From: WHSW01 sp963851045
GTDB taxonomy: Bacteria > Actinomycetota > Thermoleophilia > Solirubrobacterales > 70-9
Direction of reading: 5' to 3'
NCBI GenBank assembly: GCA_963851045.1
Contig: CAWKNC010000002.1
Coordinates: forward strand, 558,001 to 622,000
DNA length: 64,000 nucleotides
Positions 50,273-58,849 of this stretch are shown piece by piece. A program made the translations under genes and the position numbers. The stretch's first letter is position 1. Every line of letters starts with the position of its first letter. The notes under the pieces are model-generated. The model was not told the origin of the DNA. It worked only from the letters and a program-made list of their open reading frames with translations, and ran no database searches.

Positions 50273-51010
50273 GTGCAAGAGCCCTCGATCGAGCGCATTC
50301 GCAACACGACTTTCTCGCTGACGGTCCGTGGATATGACCGCAACGAGGTCGACGCCTACTTGGCGCAACTGGCCGACTGGCTGGAGACCGGTGGTGGCGG
50401 TGGTGCTGCTGCTGTTGAGGCGGTCCGAACCGAGCTGGAGCGCATCGGTGAGCAGACGGCGGGGATCCTGACCGAGGCCCACCAGGCGGCGGAGGGAATC
50501 CGAGCTGACGCATCCGCCGGCGTCCGCCAGCAGCTCGTCGACGCCAACCAAACCACCGAGAAGATCCGCGCCGACGCCGCCGAGTACGCGGCCGACACCC
50601 GCGACGAGGCCGACGCCTATGCCCGCAAGGTCCGCGGCGAGGCCGATGCGTACGCCGCGCGCACGACGGCTGAGATCGAGAGCGAGTTGGCCGAGGATCG
50701 TGAGGCCGCCGAGAAGGAGGCCGCGCGGATCGTGGCTGACGCCAACAAGCGCAAGTCCGACGTCGAATCCGTGATCGGCGACCTCGAACAGCGCCGCGAC
50801 GCCGTACTTGCCGAGCTCGAGCGCCTTGCGACCGGCCTCGTCGGAACCGCGACCGAGCATCGCGGCCCCGATGGCAAGGCGGCCGCTGGATCTGGCGCCG
50901 CCGATGAGGATCCCGAGGAGACCGAGGAGCTCGAGAGCCGCGGCGACGAGACCGACGTGCTCGCCGAGGAGACCGAAGAGACCACCGTCATCGCCACCGA
51001 GAAGGACTGA
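50273..51010 (+). CDS. DivIVA-domain coiled-coil protein
   Basis: A 245-residue protein. FSLTVRGYDRNEVDAYLAQL (residues 15-34) is the DivIVA N-terminal membrane-curvature motif. A long Ala/Glu/Asp-rich coiled coil (50-200) follows, then an acidic disordered tail. AAGGAGA precedes the GTG. Related proteins (Wag31/DivIVA, SepIVA) organise growth poles or division. This is not the canonical wag31, which is longer in its central region and usually next to mur/fts genes. The acetyl-CoA carboxyltransferase gene follows within 5 nt. Confidence 0.82.
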   Translation: MQEPSIERIRNTTFSLTVRGYDRNEVDAYLAQLADWLETGGGGGAAAVEAVRTELERIGEQTAGILTEAHQAAEGIRADASAGVRQQLVDANQTTEKIRADAAEYAADTRDEADAYARKVRGEADAYAARTTAEIESELAEDREAAEKEAARIVADANKRKSDVESVIGDLEQRRDAVLAELERLATGLVGTATEHRGPDGKAAAGSGAADEDPEETEELESRGDETDVLAEETEETTVIATEKD

Positions 51011-51014
51011 CTCG

Positions 51015-52551
51015 GTGGGGACCCGGGAGGGCACGGGCTTCGAGTCCGCGGTCGAAGCGGCACTGGCGGGCGGGCCTGAGCGCCATCATCTGAAGACCGC
51101 CGAGCAGGGCAAGCTCGGCGGTGCGTGAGCGCGTCGAGCGCCTCGTCGATCAGGAGTCGTTCGCCGAGGAGGCGCTGCTCGCCAACTGGGACGCTGAGGG
51201 CCTCGGCGCCGACGGCGTCGTCACCGGGATGGCGCTGATCGGTGGTCGCAAGGTCTGCCTGATGGCCAACGATCCGACGGTGAAGGCGGGTTCGTGGGGA
51301 CCGAAGACTGTTGAGAAGATCCTGCGGATTCAGGAACGCGCGCTCAGCCTCGAGCTGCCGATGATCTATCTCGTCGACTCGGCGGGCGCGCGCATCACCG
51401 ACCAGGTCCAGATGTTCCCCGGCCGTCGCGGTGCCGGGCGGATCTTCCACAACGAGGTCAAGCTCTCCGGGCGGGTGCCCCAAATCTGTCTGCTGTTTGG
51501 CCCGTCAGCCGCGGGAGGCGCGTATATCCCGGCGTTCTGCGACGTCGTGATCATGCGCGAGGGCAACGCCTCGATGTATCTGGGCTCGCCGCGGATGGCT
51601 GAGATGGTGGTGGGGGAGAAGGTCAGCCTCGAGGAGATGGGCGGCGCGAAGATGCACACCGGCGTCTCGGGTTGCGGGCACTTCCTCGTCAAGACCGACG
51701 AGGAGGCCATCGAGCTCGCTCAGCGATACCTCTCCTACATGCCCACCAACTGGCGCGAGACCGCGCCGCCCGCGCCGCCTGCCGATCCCGAGGCCGACCT
51801 GCTGCCATCGCAGATCATTCCCGGCGACGAGAAAACGTCGTTTGACATCAAGGAGCTGATCGGCGCGCTCGTCGACGCTGGCTCGTTTTGCGAGGTCCAC
51901 GCGCGGTGGGCGAAGGAACTCGTCGTGGGCTACGCGCGCCTCGACGGGCGCGCGATCGGGATCGTCGCCAACCAGCCACGCCAGAAGGGCGGGGTTCTGT
52001 TCGTCGACTCGGCCGACAAGGCCGCCCGGTTCATCATGACCTGCAACGCCTTCAACATCCCGCTCGTGTTCCTTGCCGATGTGCCCGGTTTCATGATCGG
52101 GACGGCGGTTGAACGCCAGGGCATCATCCGCCACGGCGCGAAGATGATCAGCGCCGTCTCGGAGGCGACCGTCCCGAAGATCTCCGTGATCGTCCGCAAG
52201 GCCTACGGCGCCGGTCTCTACGCAATGGCGGGTCCGGCGTTCGAGCCCGACTGCTGCATCGCGCTACCGGGGGCGTCCATCGCGGTGATGGGCCCAGAGG
52301 CCGCAATCAACGCCGTTTTCTTCAATCAGATTCAAAAGATCGAGGACGAGGCCGAGCGCGAGCAGTTCGTCAAGGACAAGCGCGACGAGTACTCAGCGGA
52401 TATCGACATCCTCCACCTCGCGTCGGAGATGGTCATCGACGCGGTGATTGAACCCGACACGCTGCGGCCTGAGCTGATCCGCCGCTTTGCGCTCACCGAG
52501 GGCCGGACGCGCCACTTCTCGGAGCGGCGCAACCCGATCACGCCGGCCTAG
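51015..52551 (+). CDS. Biotin-dependent acyl-CoA carboxylase carboxyltransferase (beta) subunit, with an apparent frameshift
   Basis: The GTG at 51015 opens the usual N-terminus (GGPERHHLKTAEQGKLG). One extra base in CTCGGCGGTGCG near 51115-51123 breaks the frame, and the rest (VRERVERLVDQESF) continues from the GTG at 51121. The body is a full carboxyltransferase: LVDSAGARITDQ, FGPSAAGGAYIPAFCD, FLADVPGFMIG, VIVRKAYGAGLYAMAG. It carboxylates an acyl-CoA with biotin-CO2. No biotin carboxylase or carrier gene is in the window, and the substrate (propionyl-, methylcrotonyl- or geranyl-CoA type) is open. If the break is real, a shortened subunit starting at 51121 is made. Confidence 0.85.
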
Positions 52552-52559
52552 CCCAGGCC

Positions 52560-53312
52560 TCAGTCGACGATCAGACGCACGATCGCGACCACACCGATGA
52601 TCACGATCAGCACCCGCAGCACGTCCGGGTCAAGCCGCCGCCCGTAGCGCGCGCCCACGGTCCCGCCTGCGATCGAGCCGGCGGCGATCAGCCCGGCGAC
52701 CGCCCAGTCGATGTCGGCGGCAAAGACGAAGATCAGCCCCGCGACCAGGTTGGCGATGCTGGCGAGAACGTTCTTGAGCGCGTTCAGCCGCTGCAAGCCA
52801 TCGCGAATTCCGATGCCGAGGATCGAGATCAGAATCACGCCCTGCGCCGCGCCGAAGTAGCCGCCATAGACGCCAGTGGCGGCTACCGCCGCCTGCAGGG
52901 CCGGGCCGTGCTCGCCGTCGGTGTGTCCGCGGTTCGCAAGCCACCCGGAGAGGCGTGGCTGCACGATCACCAAGATCAATGCGACCGCGATGAGCACCGG
53001 GACGATGGCGTCGAAGGCGCTCGCCGGGAGCGTCAACAGCAGCGTCGCTCCGGTAGCGGCACCGAGCGCGGAGAAGATGCCGAGCCCGATGATCCGCGAG
53101 CGTTGGCCAACGAGCTCCCTGCGATAACCGAAGATTCCTGAAACGCCGCCCGGGACGAGGCCGATGTTGTTGGAGACGTTGGCGATCAGCGGCGCGTATC
53201 CCAGTCCGATCAGCACAGGGAACGTGATTAGGCTGCCGCTGCCGACGATCGTGTTGATCGTTCCGGCCGCCATTCCGGCAGCCGCAATCGCCAGTGCTTC
53301 GAGCAGGTCCAT
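52560..53312 (-). CDS. TSUP-family (TauE/SafE-like) membrane transporter
   Basis: A 250-residue protein with about eight predicted helices and TSUP landmarks: AAAGMAAGTINTIVGSGSLITFPVLI at the N-terminus (shown in parts) and GLVPGGVSGIFGYRREL in the first half, with an internal repeat (GVYGGYFGAAQGVILI). The family exports or imports sulfite, sulfonates or other organic anions. TACCCT, shared with the divergent phosphorylase promoter, lies 12 nt before its ATG. Confidence 0.88.
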   Translation of the reverse strand: MDLLEALAIAAAGMAAGTINTIVGSGSLITFPVLIGLGYAPLIANVSNNIGLVPGGVSGIFGYRRELVGQRSRIIGLGIFSALGAATGATLLLTLPASAFDAIVPVLIAVALILVIVQPRLSGWLANRGHTDGEHGPALQAAVAATGVYGGYFGAAQGVILISILGIGIRDGLQRLNALKNVLASIANLVAGLIFVFAADIDWAVAGLIAAGSIAGGTVGARYGRRLDPDVLRVLIVIIGVVAIVRLIVD

Positions 53313-53324
53313 GGGAGGCGCGCC

Positions 53325-53334
53325 AGGGTACCTT
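53325..53334. promoter_or_regulatory. Divergent promoters sharing a central TA (TSUP transporter / phosphorylase)
   Basis: AGGGTACCTT contains TACCCT on the minus strand (53325-53330, 12 nt from the ATG at 53312) and TACCTT on the plus strand (53329-53334, 6 nt from the GTG at 53341). TA at 53329-53330 belongs to both. Confidence 0.5.
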
Positions 53335-53340
53335 TACGGC

Positions 53341-53997
53341 GTGGGAAGGCTGGGAGTGATCGTCGGGAGCTCGGCGCGCGCCGGCGACGTTCCGCACGGC
53401 GAGTGGACCGTGATCAACCGCCACGGCCCGGATGGCGGCTACGTCCTTCCGCACGAGATCGACCACGCGGCGACGATGCGCTACCTGGTCGAGCTCGGCT
53501 GCGATCGCGTCCTCGCACTGAGCTCTGTAGGAGGCCTGATCGCCGAGCTCGGGCCGGGCGCGATCCTCTGCCCGGACGACTTCATCGCCCTCGACGCCGA
53601 CATCCCGACCTCGCTTGACGGTCCCGGGGCGCACGCGGTGCCCGGTCTCGATCCCGGCTGGCGCGGCGAGGTGTTGGCGGCTCTCACCGCTGCCGGCGTT
53701 GATGCGGTCGATGGCGGCGTGTACTGGCAGGTGCGCGGGCCGCGGCTCGAGACTCCGGCGGAGGTGCGTCTGATCGCGGCGCATGCCGAGGTGGTTGGCA
53801 TGACCATGGCGTCGGAGTGCGTGCTGGCCGGGGAGGCCGGACTTCGTTACGCCTCGATCTGCATCGTCGACAACTACGCGAACGGAGTTGCCGACACCGC
53901 GCTCACCCTGGACGAGATCGAGCGCAATCGCGACGCCCACCACGCCACGCTCGCGACGATGCTCGCGGCGATCCTGCCGCGACTCGCGGCGAACTAG
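53341..53997 (+). CDS. Purine nucleoside / methylthio-nucleoside phosphorylase (MTAP-PNP family)
   Basis: A 218-residue protein. GVYWQVRGPRLETPAEVRLI and AEVVGMTMASECVLAGEAGL are the phosphorylase signature, with IVDNYANG giving Asn where 6-oxopurine enzymes have Asn rather than Asp. The N-terminus (GVIVGSSA; INRHGPDGGYVLPHEIDHAATM) is compressed, about 40-50 residues shorter than usual. It would phosphorolyse inosine or methylthioinosine. A methylthioadenosine/SAH deaminase gene lies 1.6 kb downstream, which fits deamination followed by phosphorolysis. Leaderless-type start. Confidence 0.8.
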   Translation: MGRLGVIVGSSARAGDVPHGEWTVINRHGPDGGYVLPHEIDHAATMRYLVELGCDRVLALSSVGGLIAELGPGAILCPDDFIALDADIPTSLDGPGAHAVPGLDPGWRGEVLAALTAAGVDAVDGGVYWQVRGPRLETPAEVRLIAAHAEVVGMTMASECVLAGEAGLRYASICIVDNYANGVADTALTLDEIERNRDAHHATLATMLAAILPRLAAN

Positions 53998-53998
53998 C

Positions 53999-55552
53999 TC
54001 ACCAGGTATCGACGAAGCGAGGGCGCTCCGCGTGACGCGGGTGCGCGGTCGCCGCGGCAAGGGTGCGCGCCAGCTTGTCGCGCGTCTCCGCCGGATCGAT
54101 CACGTCGTCGAGCTCGAACAGGGTCGCGGCGTTCAGGGCCTTCGCATGGTCGTGTGCGTGGGCCACCATCGCCTCGAGGCGCTCGGCTCGCTCGGACTCG
54201 TCGGCGATCGCCTCGAGCTCGCGGCGGAAGCCGAGCTTGACCGCACCCTCCAGGCCCATGGCGCCGAGCTCGGCCGTCGGCCACGCAACCGTCAGCAGCG
54301 GCTCGTGGAGGCTGCCGCCGGCCATCGCCTGGGCACCGAGGCCGTAGGCCTTGCGCAGAATCACCGCGCAGAACGGGACGCGCAGCGAGGCGCCGACGAC
54401 GAAAAGTCGCGAGCAGTGACGGACCAAGCCGGTCGCCTCTGCGTCGGGTCCGACCATCATCCCCGGGGTGTCGATCAGCGAGATCACGGGCAGCCCAAAG
54501 GCGTCGCAGAGCGCCATCAGGCGCGCTGCTTTGTCGGCTCCGTCGCTGGTGATCGCCCCTGCGAGTCGCATCGGATTGTTCGCGATGACGCCGATCGGCC
54601 GCCCCTCGATGCGAGCAAGGGCGGTCAGCATCTCTGGGGCAAAGCCGGCGCGCAGGACGGTCACTGACCCCATATCCGCAATTCCCTCTAACGCGGCGAG
54701 CACGTCGTAGGCGCGACGCCGGCGCTCGGGCACGACGTTGCGAAGGATGTCTGGGTCAGGCGCGGTCCACTCCGCCACCGGGCCCTGAAAGTAGGAGATC
54801 AAGCGTCTGGCGGCCGCGACCGCTTCCGCCTCGTCGGCGACGGCCACGTCGACCACGCCGTTCGCAGACTGGACGCCTATCGGCCCGATCTCATCCGGCG
54901 AGAAGCTGCCGAGCCCACCGCCCTCGACCATGGCAGGGCCGCCCATCCCGAGCGCGGTCGATTCCGTTGCGACGATGAGATCGGATGCTCCCGCCAGGAC
55001 GGCGTTGCCGGCGAAGCAGCGGCCGGAGACGATCGCAACCCGAGGCACCACGCCGGAGAGCCGGCCCCAGAGCGCGAACGCACGGGTGTCGAGGGCCGAA
55101 ACGACGGCGTAGTCGGTGTCGCCGGGGCGTCCGCCCCCGCCCTCGGCAAAGAGCACAGTTGGGAGGCGCATCCGCTCGATCAGCTCGAACAGACGGTCCT
55201 TCTTGCGATGACCGATAGCTCCCTGGGTGCCTGCGAGAACCGTGTAGTCGTAGGAGAGCACGGCACACGCTGAGCGCTCGCCGTGCAGATCTCGATTGAT
55301 CTGCGCTGTGCCTCCGATCAGTCCGTCTGCGGGCGTTCGGGCGATCAGCTCCTCCTGATCTCGGCGCATGCGCTGGGCAGCGATCGCGAGGGCGCCGTAT
55401 TCGACGAAGCTGTCGGGATCGATCAGGTCGGCAAGGTTCTCGCGCGCGGTGCGACCGCCGCGGGCATGGCGTTTTGCGACGGCCTCGGGCCGCGCCTCGT
55501 CACCGGTGAGCCGGCGACGCTCGAGCGCCTCGGCGAGGTCATCGCGCACCAC
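53999..55552 (-). CDS. Acyl-CoA carboxylase carboxyltransferase subunit, second type
   Basis: A 517-residue crotonase-like carboxyltransferase different from the one at 51015: RHARGGRTARENLADLIDPDSFVEYGAL, VLSYDYTVLAGTQGAIGHRKKDRL, FAEGGGGRPGDTDY, and LPVISLIDTPGMMVGPDAEATGLV near residue 370. A propionyl-CoA-type or other acyl-CoA carboxylase beta subunit is likely; the biotin-bearing partner is not here. The GTG start has TATGAA 8 nt upstream. The stop is 1 nt from the phosphorylase stop. Confidence 0.85.
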   Translation of the reverse strand: MVRDDLAEALERRRLTGDEARPEAVAKRHARGGRTARENLADLIDPDSFVEYGALAIAAQRMRRDQEELIARTPADGLIGGTAQINRDLHGERSACAVLSYDYTVLAGTQGAIGHRKKDRLFELIERMRLPTVLFAEGGGGRPGDTDYAVVSALDTRAFALWGRLSGVVPRVAIVSGRCFAGNAVLAGASDLIVATESTALGMGGPAMVEGGGLGSFSPDEIGPIGVQSANGVVDVAVADEAEAVAAARRLISYFQGPVAEWTAPDPDILRNVVPERRRRAYDVLAALEGIADMGSVTVLRAGFAPEMLTALARIEGRPIGVIANNPMRLAGAITSDGADKAARLMALCDAFGLPVISLIDTPGMMVGPDAEATGLVRHCSRLFVVGASLRVPFCAVILRKAYGLGAQAMAGGSLHEPLLTVAWPTAELGAMGLEGAVKLGFRRELEAIADESERAERLEAMVAHAHDHAKALNAATLFELDDVIDPAETRDKLARTLAAATAHPRHAERPRFVDTW

Positions 55553-55611
55553 CGAAGACTTTCATAGTTTGGCGCCTCAACAGCGGCGCGATGCTGCGCC
55601 TTCGGCTTGCA

Positions 55612-55617
55612 TAGTCT
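55612..55617 (+). promoter_or_regulatory. Leaderless-type -10 element of the deaminase gene
   Basis: TAGTCT, 7 nt before the GTG at 55625, inside CATAGTCTGG (55610-55619). This decamer repeats with one mismatch at 55563-55572 (CATAGTTTGG), so there may be tandem promoters. Confidence 0.4.
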
Positions 55618-55624
55618 GGGAGGC

Positions 55625-56878
55625 GTGGGACTGGTGATCACCGGCGCTCGACTCGACGACACGGTCGTCGGGCTGCGGTGTGAAGGCGGTCTGATAGCCG
55701 CAATTGGCGGCGACGTAGCGCCGCAGACCGGCGACGAGGTGATCGACGCGTCGGGGATGGCTCTGGTGCCGGGCCTGGTGAACGCTCACACCCATGCGGG
55801 CATGACCTTGTTTCGCGGCTACGCCGATGACCGGCCGTTGATGGAGTGGTTGACCGAGTACATCTGGCCGGTCGAGAAGCGCATGAGCGACGAGGACGTC
55901 TACTGGGGAACGCGCCTCGCCTGCGTCGAGATGGTTCGCACGGGGACGACGAGCTTCTGGGACATGTACTGGCACGCGGACGCCGCCGCGCGGGCGGTCG
56001 AGGATGCCGGAGTGCGTGCGATCACAGCCGCGCCGCTGATCGACGACGCGGATCCGGCGAAATCCGAGCGCGCGTGCAACGACGCCCAGTCGGCGCTCGA
56101 TCGGATCGTTGAGGCGGGAGGCGAGCTCGCGCGACCCGGGTTTGCACCGCATGCGATCTACTCGCTCAGCGAGCGCTCATTGCGGTGGGTGGCAGAGCGT
56201 TCGGCGGAGCTCGGACTTCCCGTGCAGATCCACCTCTCGGAGACCGAGGACGAGGTCTCGGCGTGCATCGAGCAGCACGGCGAGCGACCGGCCGCTTACC
56301 TCGATCGTGTCGGGCTGCTCGCGCCAAACGTGGTCCTCGCCCACGGCTGCTGGCTGGACCGCTCCGAGCTCGAGCTGATCGCCGAGCGCGGAGCAACTAT
56401 CGCCAGCAACCCCGTCGCCAACCTCAAGCTGGCAGTGGGCCGCGTCTTTCCGTATCGCCATGCGCGCGAGGCCGGGGTCGAGGTGGGCCTTGGCACCGAC
56501 GGACCGGGCTCGAACAACTCCCTCGATCTGCTCTCCGACGCCAAGACCTTCGCCCTGCTTCAGAAGAACGAGGCTCGCGATCCGGCGGCCGTGACCGCCG
56601 GCGAGGTGCTCGAGATCGCGACCGGTCAGCGATCGGGCTTACTCGGTGGACGCGGCCTCGTGCAGGGTGCCCCCGCCGATTTTCTCCTCGTCGGGGAGGA
56701 CGAACCGGAGCTCTCGCTCGGCACGCTCGATGCCGGACTCGTCTATTCGGCGTCCGGGTCGATCGTCGACACGACGGTGGTCAACGGGCGCATTCTCATG
56801 CGCGGCGGGGTTCTCGAGGGCGAGGACGAGATCGTCGCGCGCGCGCGCGAGTGCGCGGCGAGCCTAGGAATCCGCTGA
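55625..56878 (+). CDS. mtaD: 5-methylthioadenosine/S-adenosylhomocysteine deaminase-like amidohydrolase
   Basis: A 417-residue TIM-barrel amidohydrolase: VNAHTHAGMTLFRGYADD (metal His at 55 and 57), FAPHAIYSLSE, QIHLSETEDE (third His), LAHGCWLDRSELE (fourth) and GLGTDGPGSNNSLDLL (catalytic Asp), all in place for the SsnA/MtaD group. It converts MTA and SAH (or a related aminopurine) to the inosine form. With the 6-oxopurine-type phosphorylase nearby, an MTA-to-hypoxanthine salvage route is plausible. The 3' end overlaps acetoacetyl-CoA synthetase by 15 nt. Confidence 0.82.
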   Translation: MGLVITGARLDDTVVGLRCEGGLIAAIGGDVAPQTGDEVIDASGMALVPGLVNAHTHAGMTLFRGYADDRPLMEWLTEYIWPVEKRMSDEDVYWGTRLACVEMVRTGTTSFWDMYWHADAAARAVEDAGVRAITAAPLIDDADPAKSERACNDAQSALDRIVEAGGELARPGFAPHAIYSLSERSLRWVAERSAELGLPVQIHLSETEDEVSACIEQHGERPAAYLDRVGLLAPNVVLAHGCWLDRSELELIAERGATIASNPVANLKLAVGRVFPYRHAREAGVEVGLGTDGPGSNNSLDLLSDAKTFALLQKNEARDPAAVTAGEVLEIATGQRSGLLGGRGLVQGAPADFLLVGEDEPELSLGTLDAGLVYSASGSIVDTTVVNGRILMRGGVLEGEDEIVARARECAASLGIR

Positions 56879-58849
56879 GTCGATCGCGAGCTCGGCGGCA
56901 AGCTCGGAGAAGAAGTCCAGCGCCTCCGGGTTGGCCAGCGAATCGCGTGAGGCCGCCTGCTCGGCCGGGGTGCCCATCAGGATCCGCTTAACCGGGACCT
57001 CGAGGACCTTGCCCGAGAGCGTGCGGGGCACCTCTTTGATCGCGTACACCTGGTCGGGCACGTGTCGGGGTGAGCAGCGCTCGCGGATGCGCCGCGCGAG
57101 CTCTGAGGTCAGCTCGTCGTCAAGAGCGACGCCTTCGCGCAGGACGACAAACAGCGCCATCCAGCCCTCCGTGCCGGGCCGGGGGACATCTACGACCAGC
57201 GAATCGAGGACGGCATCGACCGACGAGACCGCGCGATAGATCTCCGACGTGCCCATGCGCACGCCCGAGCGGTTGATCGTCGAATCCGAACGCCCGTAGA
57301 TGATCGCGGTGCCGCGCGAGGTGATCTCGATCCAGTCGCCGTGGCGCCAGATGCCACCGAACATCTCGAAGTAGCTCTCGCGGTAGCGCTCGCCGTCGGG
57401 GTCGTTCCAGAGGTAAAGCGGCATCGAGGGCATCGGTTCCGTGATCACGAGCTCGCCGACCTCGCCGATCAGCGGCTCGCCGTCCTCGTTCCACGCCTCG
57501 ACCGCGCAGCCGAGCGAGCGGCCCTGGAGCTCGCCGCGATAGACGGGGAGGGTGGGAACGCCGCCGACAAATGCGGTGCAGACGTCGGTTCCCCCGGAGG
57601 TGGAAAAGAGCCAGGTGTCGGTGCCGACGTGCTCATAGATCCACTCAAAGCCCTCGGGGGCGAGTGGCGAGCCGGTTGAGCCGACGGCGCGAAGCCGTGA
57701 GAGGTCGCGCCCGTCGGCGGGCTCGACGCCGTCTTTCATGCAGGCGGCGATATAGGACGCAGACGTGCCAAAGCAGGTGACCTCGGCATCAGCGGCAAGA
57801 TCCCAGAGCACGCCCATGTCGGGCTGGGCGGGGCTGCCGTCATAAAGGACGATCGACGCCTCGGTGAGCAGGACGCCGACGAGGAAGTTCCACATCATCC
57901 AGCCCGTGGTCGTGAACCAAAAGACGCGGTCGCCCGGCTGCGCGTCGAGATGCAGGTGAAGCTTTTTGAGCTGTTCCAACAAGATCCCGCCGTGGCCCTG
58001 AACGATCGCCTTGGGCAGGCCGGTCGTGCCCGACGAGTAAAGGACCCAGAGCGGGTGATCGAACCCAACGCGCTCGAAGCTGAGCTCGGCGCCGGCACCC
58101 GCTGCCTCGACCTCGCGCCAGTCGATGCCCTTGGCCGGCAGTGATGGGTCGGTGCGTGGATCGAGATAGGGAGCGACCACCGTGTGGGTGAGGCTCGGGA
58201 TCGAGCGCTCGAGCTCGGCGACGATCTCCGAGCGATCAAAGCGGCGGCCGTTATAGGAATAGCCGTCGACGGCAAGCAGGACCTTGGGCTCAATCTGCGC
58301 GAAGCGGTCGACCACGCTCGAGGGCCCGAAGTCGGGCGAACACGAGGACCAGATCGCGCCGATCGAGGCCGAGGCGAGAAAGCCGATCACGGCGGCGGGG
58401 GAGTTCGGTAGGTAGGCGACGACGCGATCGCCGCGCTCGACGCCCAGCGAGCGCAGCCCCGCGGCGAACGCACCTACGCGCTCTCCAAGCTCTGCCCAGC
58501 TGATCTCACCGAGCGCACCGCCCTCGGCCTGGTGGCAGATCGCGACTGCTGCCGAATCGCGATCTCTGAAGATGTGCTCGGCGTAGTTGAGGGCGGTGCC
58601 CTCGAACCAGCGCGCGCCCGGCATCACTCGCTCGGCGAGCACCGCTTCAGGCTCACCGTCCACCTGGACTTCGAAGCGATCCCAGATCGATCGCCAGAAG
58701 TCTTCAAGCGAGTCGACCGACCACTGGTGCAGGGCCTCGTAGTCATCGAAGTGAAGGCCGCGCTCGCTGGCGAGCCAGCGCGTGTAGGCGGTCAGGTTGG
58801 AGCGCTCGATCGCCTGCGGTGTGGGCTGCCAGAGCAATTCGGGGCTCAT
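56864..58849 (-). CDS. aacS: Acetoacetyl-CoA synthetase (acetoacetate-CoA ligase)
   Basis: A 661-residue acyl-CoA synthetase with the AacS-type N-terminus (LLWQPTPQAIERSNLTAYTRWL) and the AMP-binding signature LYSSGTTGLPKAIVQGHGGI (near residue 270). Next are FSTSGGTDVCTAFVGG and YGRSDSTINRSGVRMGTSEIYRAV, and the catalytic Lys appears in RTLSGKVLEVPVKRIL near the C-terminus. It activates acetoacetate with ATP and CoA. It overlaps the M28 gene upstream by 4 nt (ATGA) and likely serves ketone-body use together with HMG-CoA lyase and hydroxybutyryl-CoA dehydrogenase. Confidence 0.93.
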   Translation of the reverse strand: MSPELLWQPTPQAIERSNLTAYTRWLASERGLHFDDYEALHQWSVDSLEDFWRSIWDRFEVQVDGEPEAVLAERVMPGARWFEGTALNYAEHIFRDRDSAAVAICHQAEGGALGEISWAELGERVGAFAAGLRSLGVERGDRVVAYLPNSPAAVIGFLASASIGAIWSSCSPDFGPSSVVDRFAQIEPKVLLAVDGYSYNGRRFDRSEIVAELERSIPSLTHTVVAPYLDPRTDPSLPAKGIDWREVEAAGAGAELSFERVGFDHPLWVLYSSGTTGLPKAIVQGHGGILLEQLKKLHLHLDAQPGDRVFWFTTTGWMMWNFLVGVLLTEASIVLYDGSPAQPDMGVLWDLAADAEVTCFGTSASYIAACMKDGVEPADGRDLSRLRAVGSTGSPLAPEGFEWIYEHVGTDTWLFSTSGGTDVCTAFVGGVPTLPVYRGELQGRSLGCAVEAWNEDGEPLIGEVGELVITEPMPSMPLYLWNDPDGERYRESYFEMFGGIWRHGDWIEITSRGTAIIYGRSDSTINRSGVRMGTSEIYRAVSSVDAVLDSLVVDVPRPGTEGWMALFVVLREGVALDDELTSELARRIRERCSPRHVPDQVYAIKEVPRTLSGKVLEVPVKRILMGTPAEQAASRDSLANPEALDFFSELAAELAIDSADS

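Noticed and set aside
51100..51130. Programmed frameshift in the acyl-CoA carboxyltransferase gene
   Set aside because: No slippery heptamer or stimulatory structure is seen, and three similar one-base breaks occur in unrelated genes, so sequence error or simple mutation is more likely.
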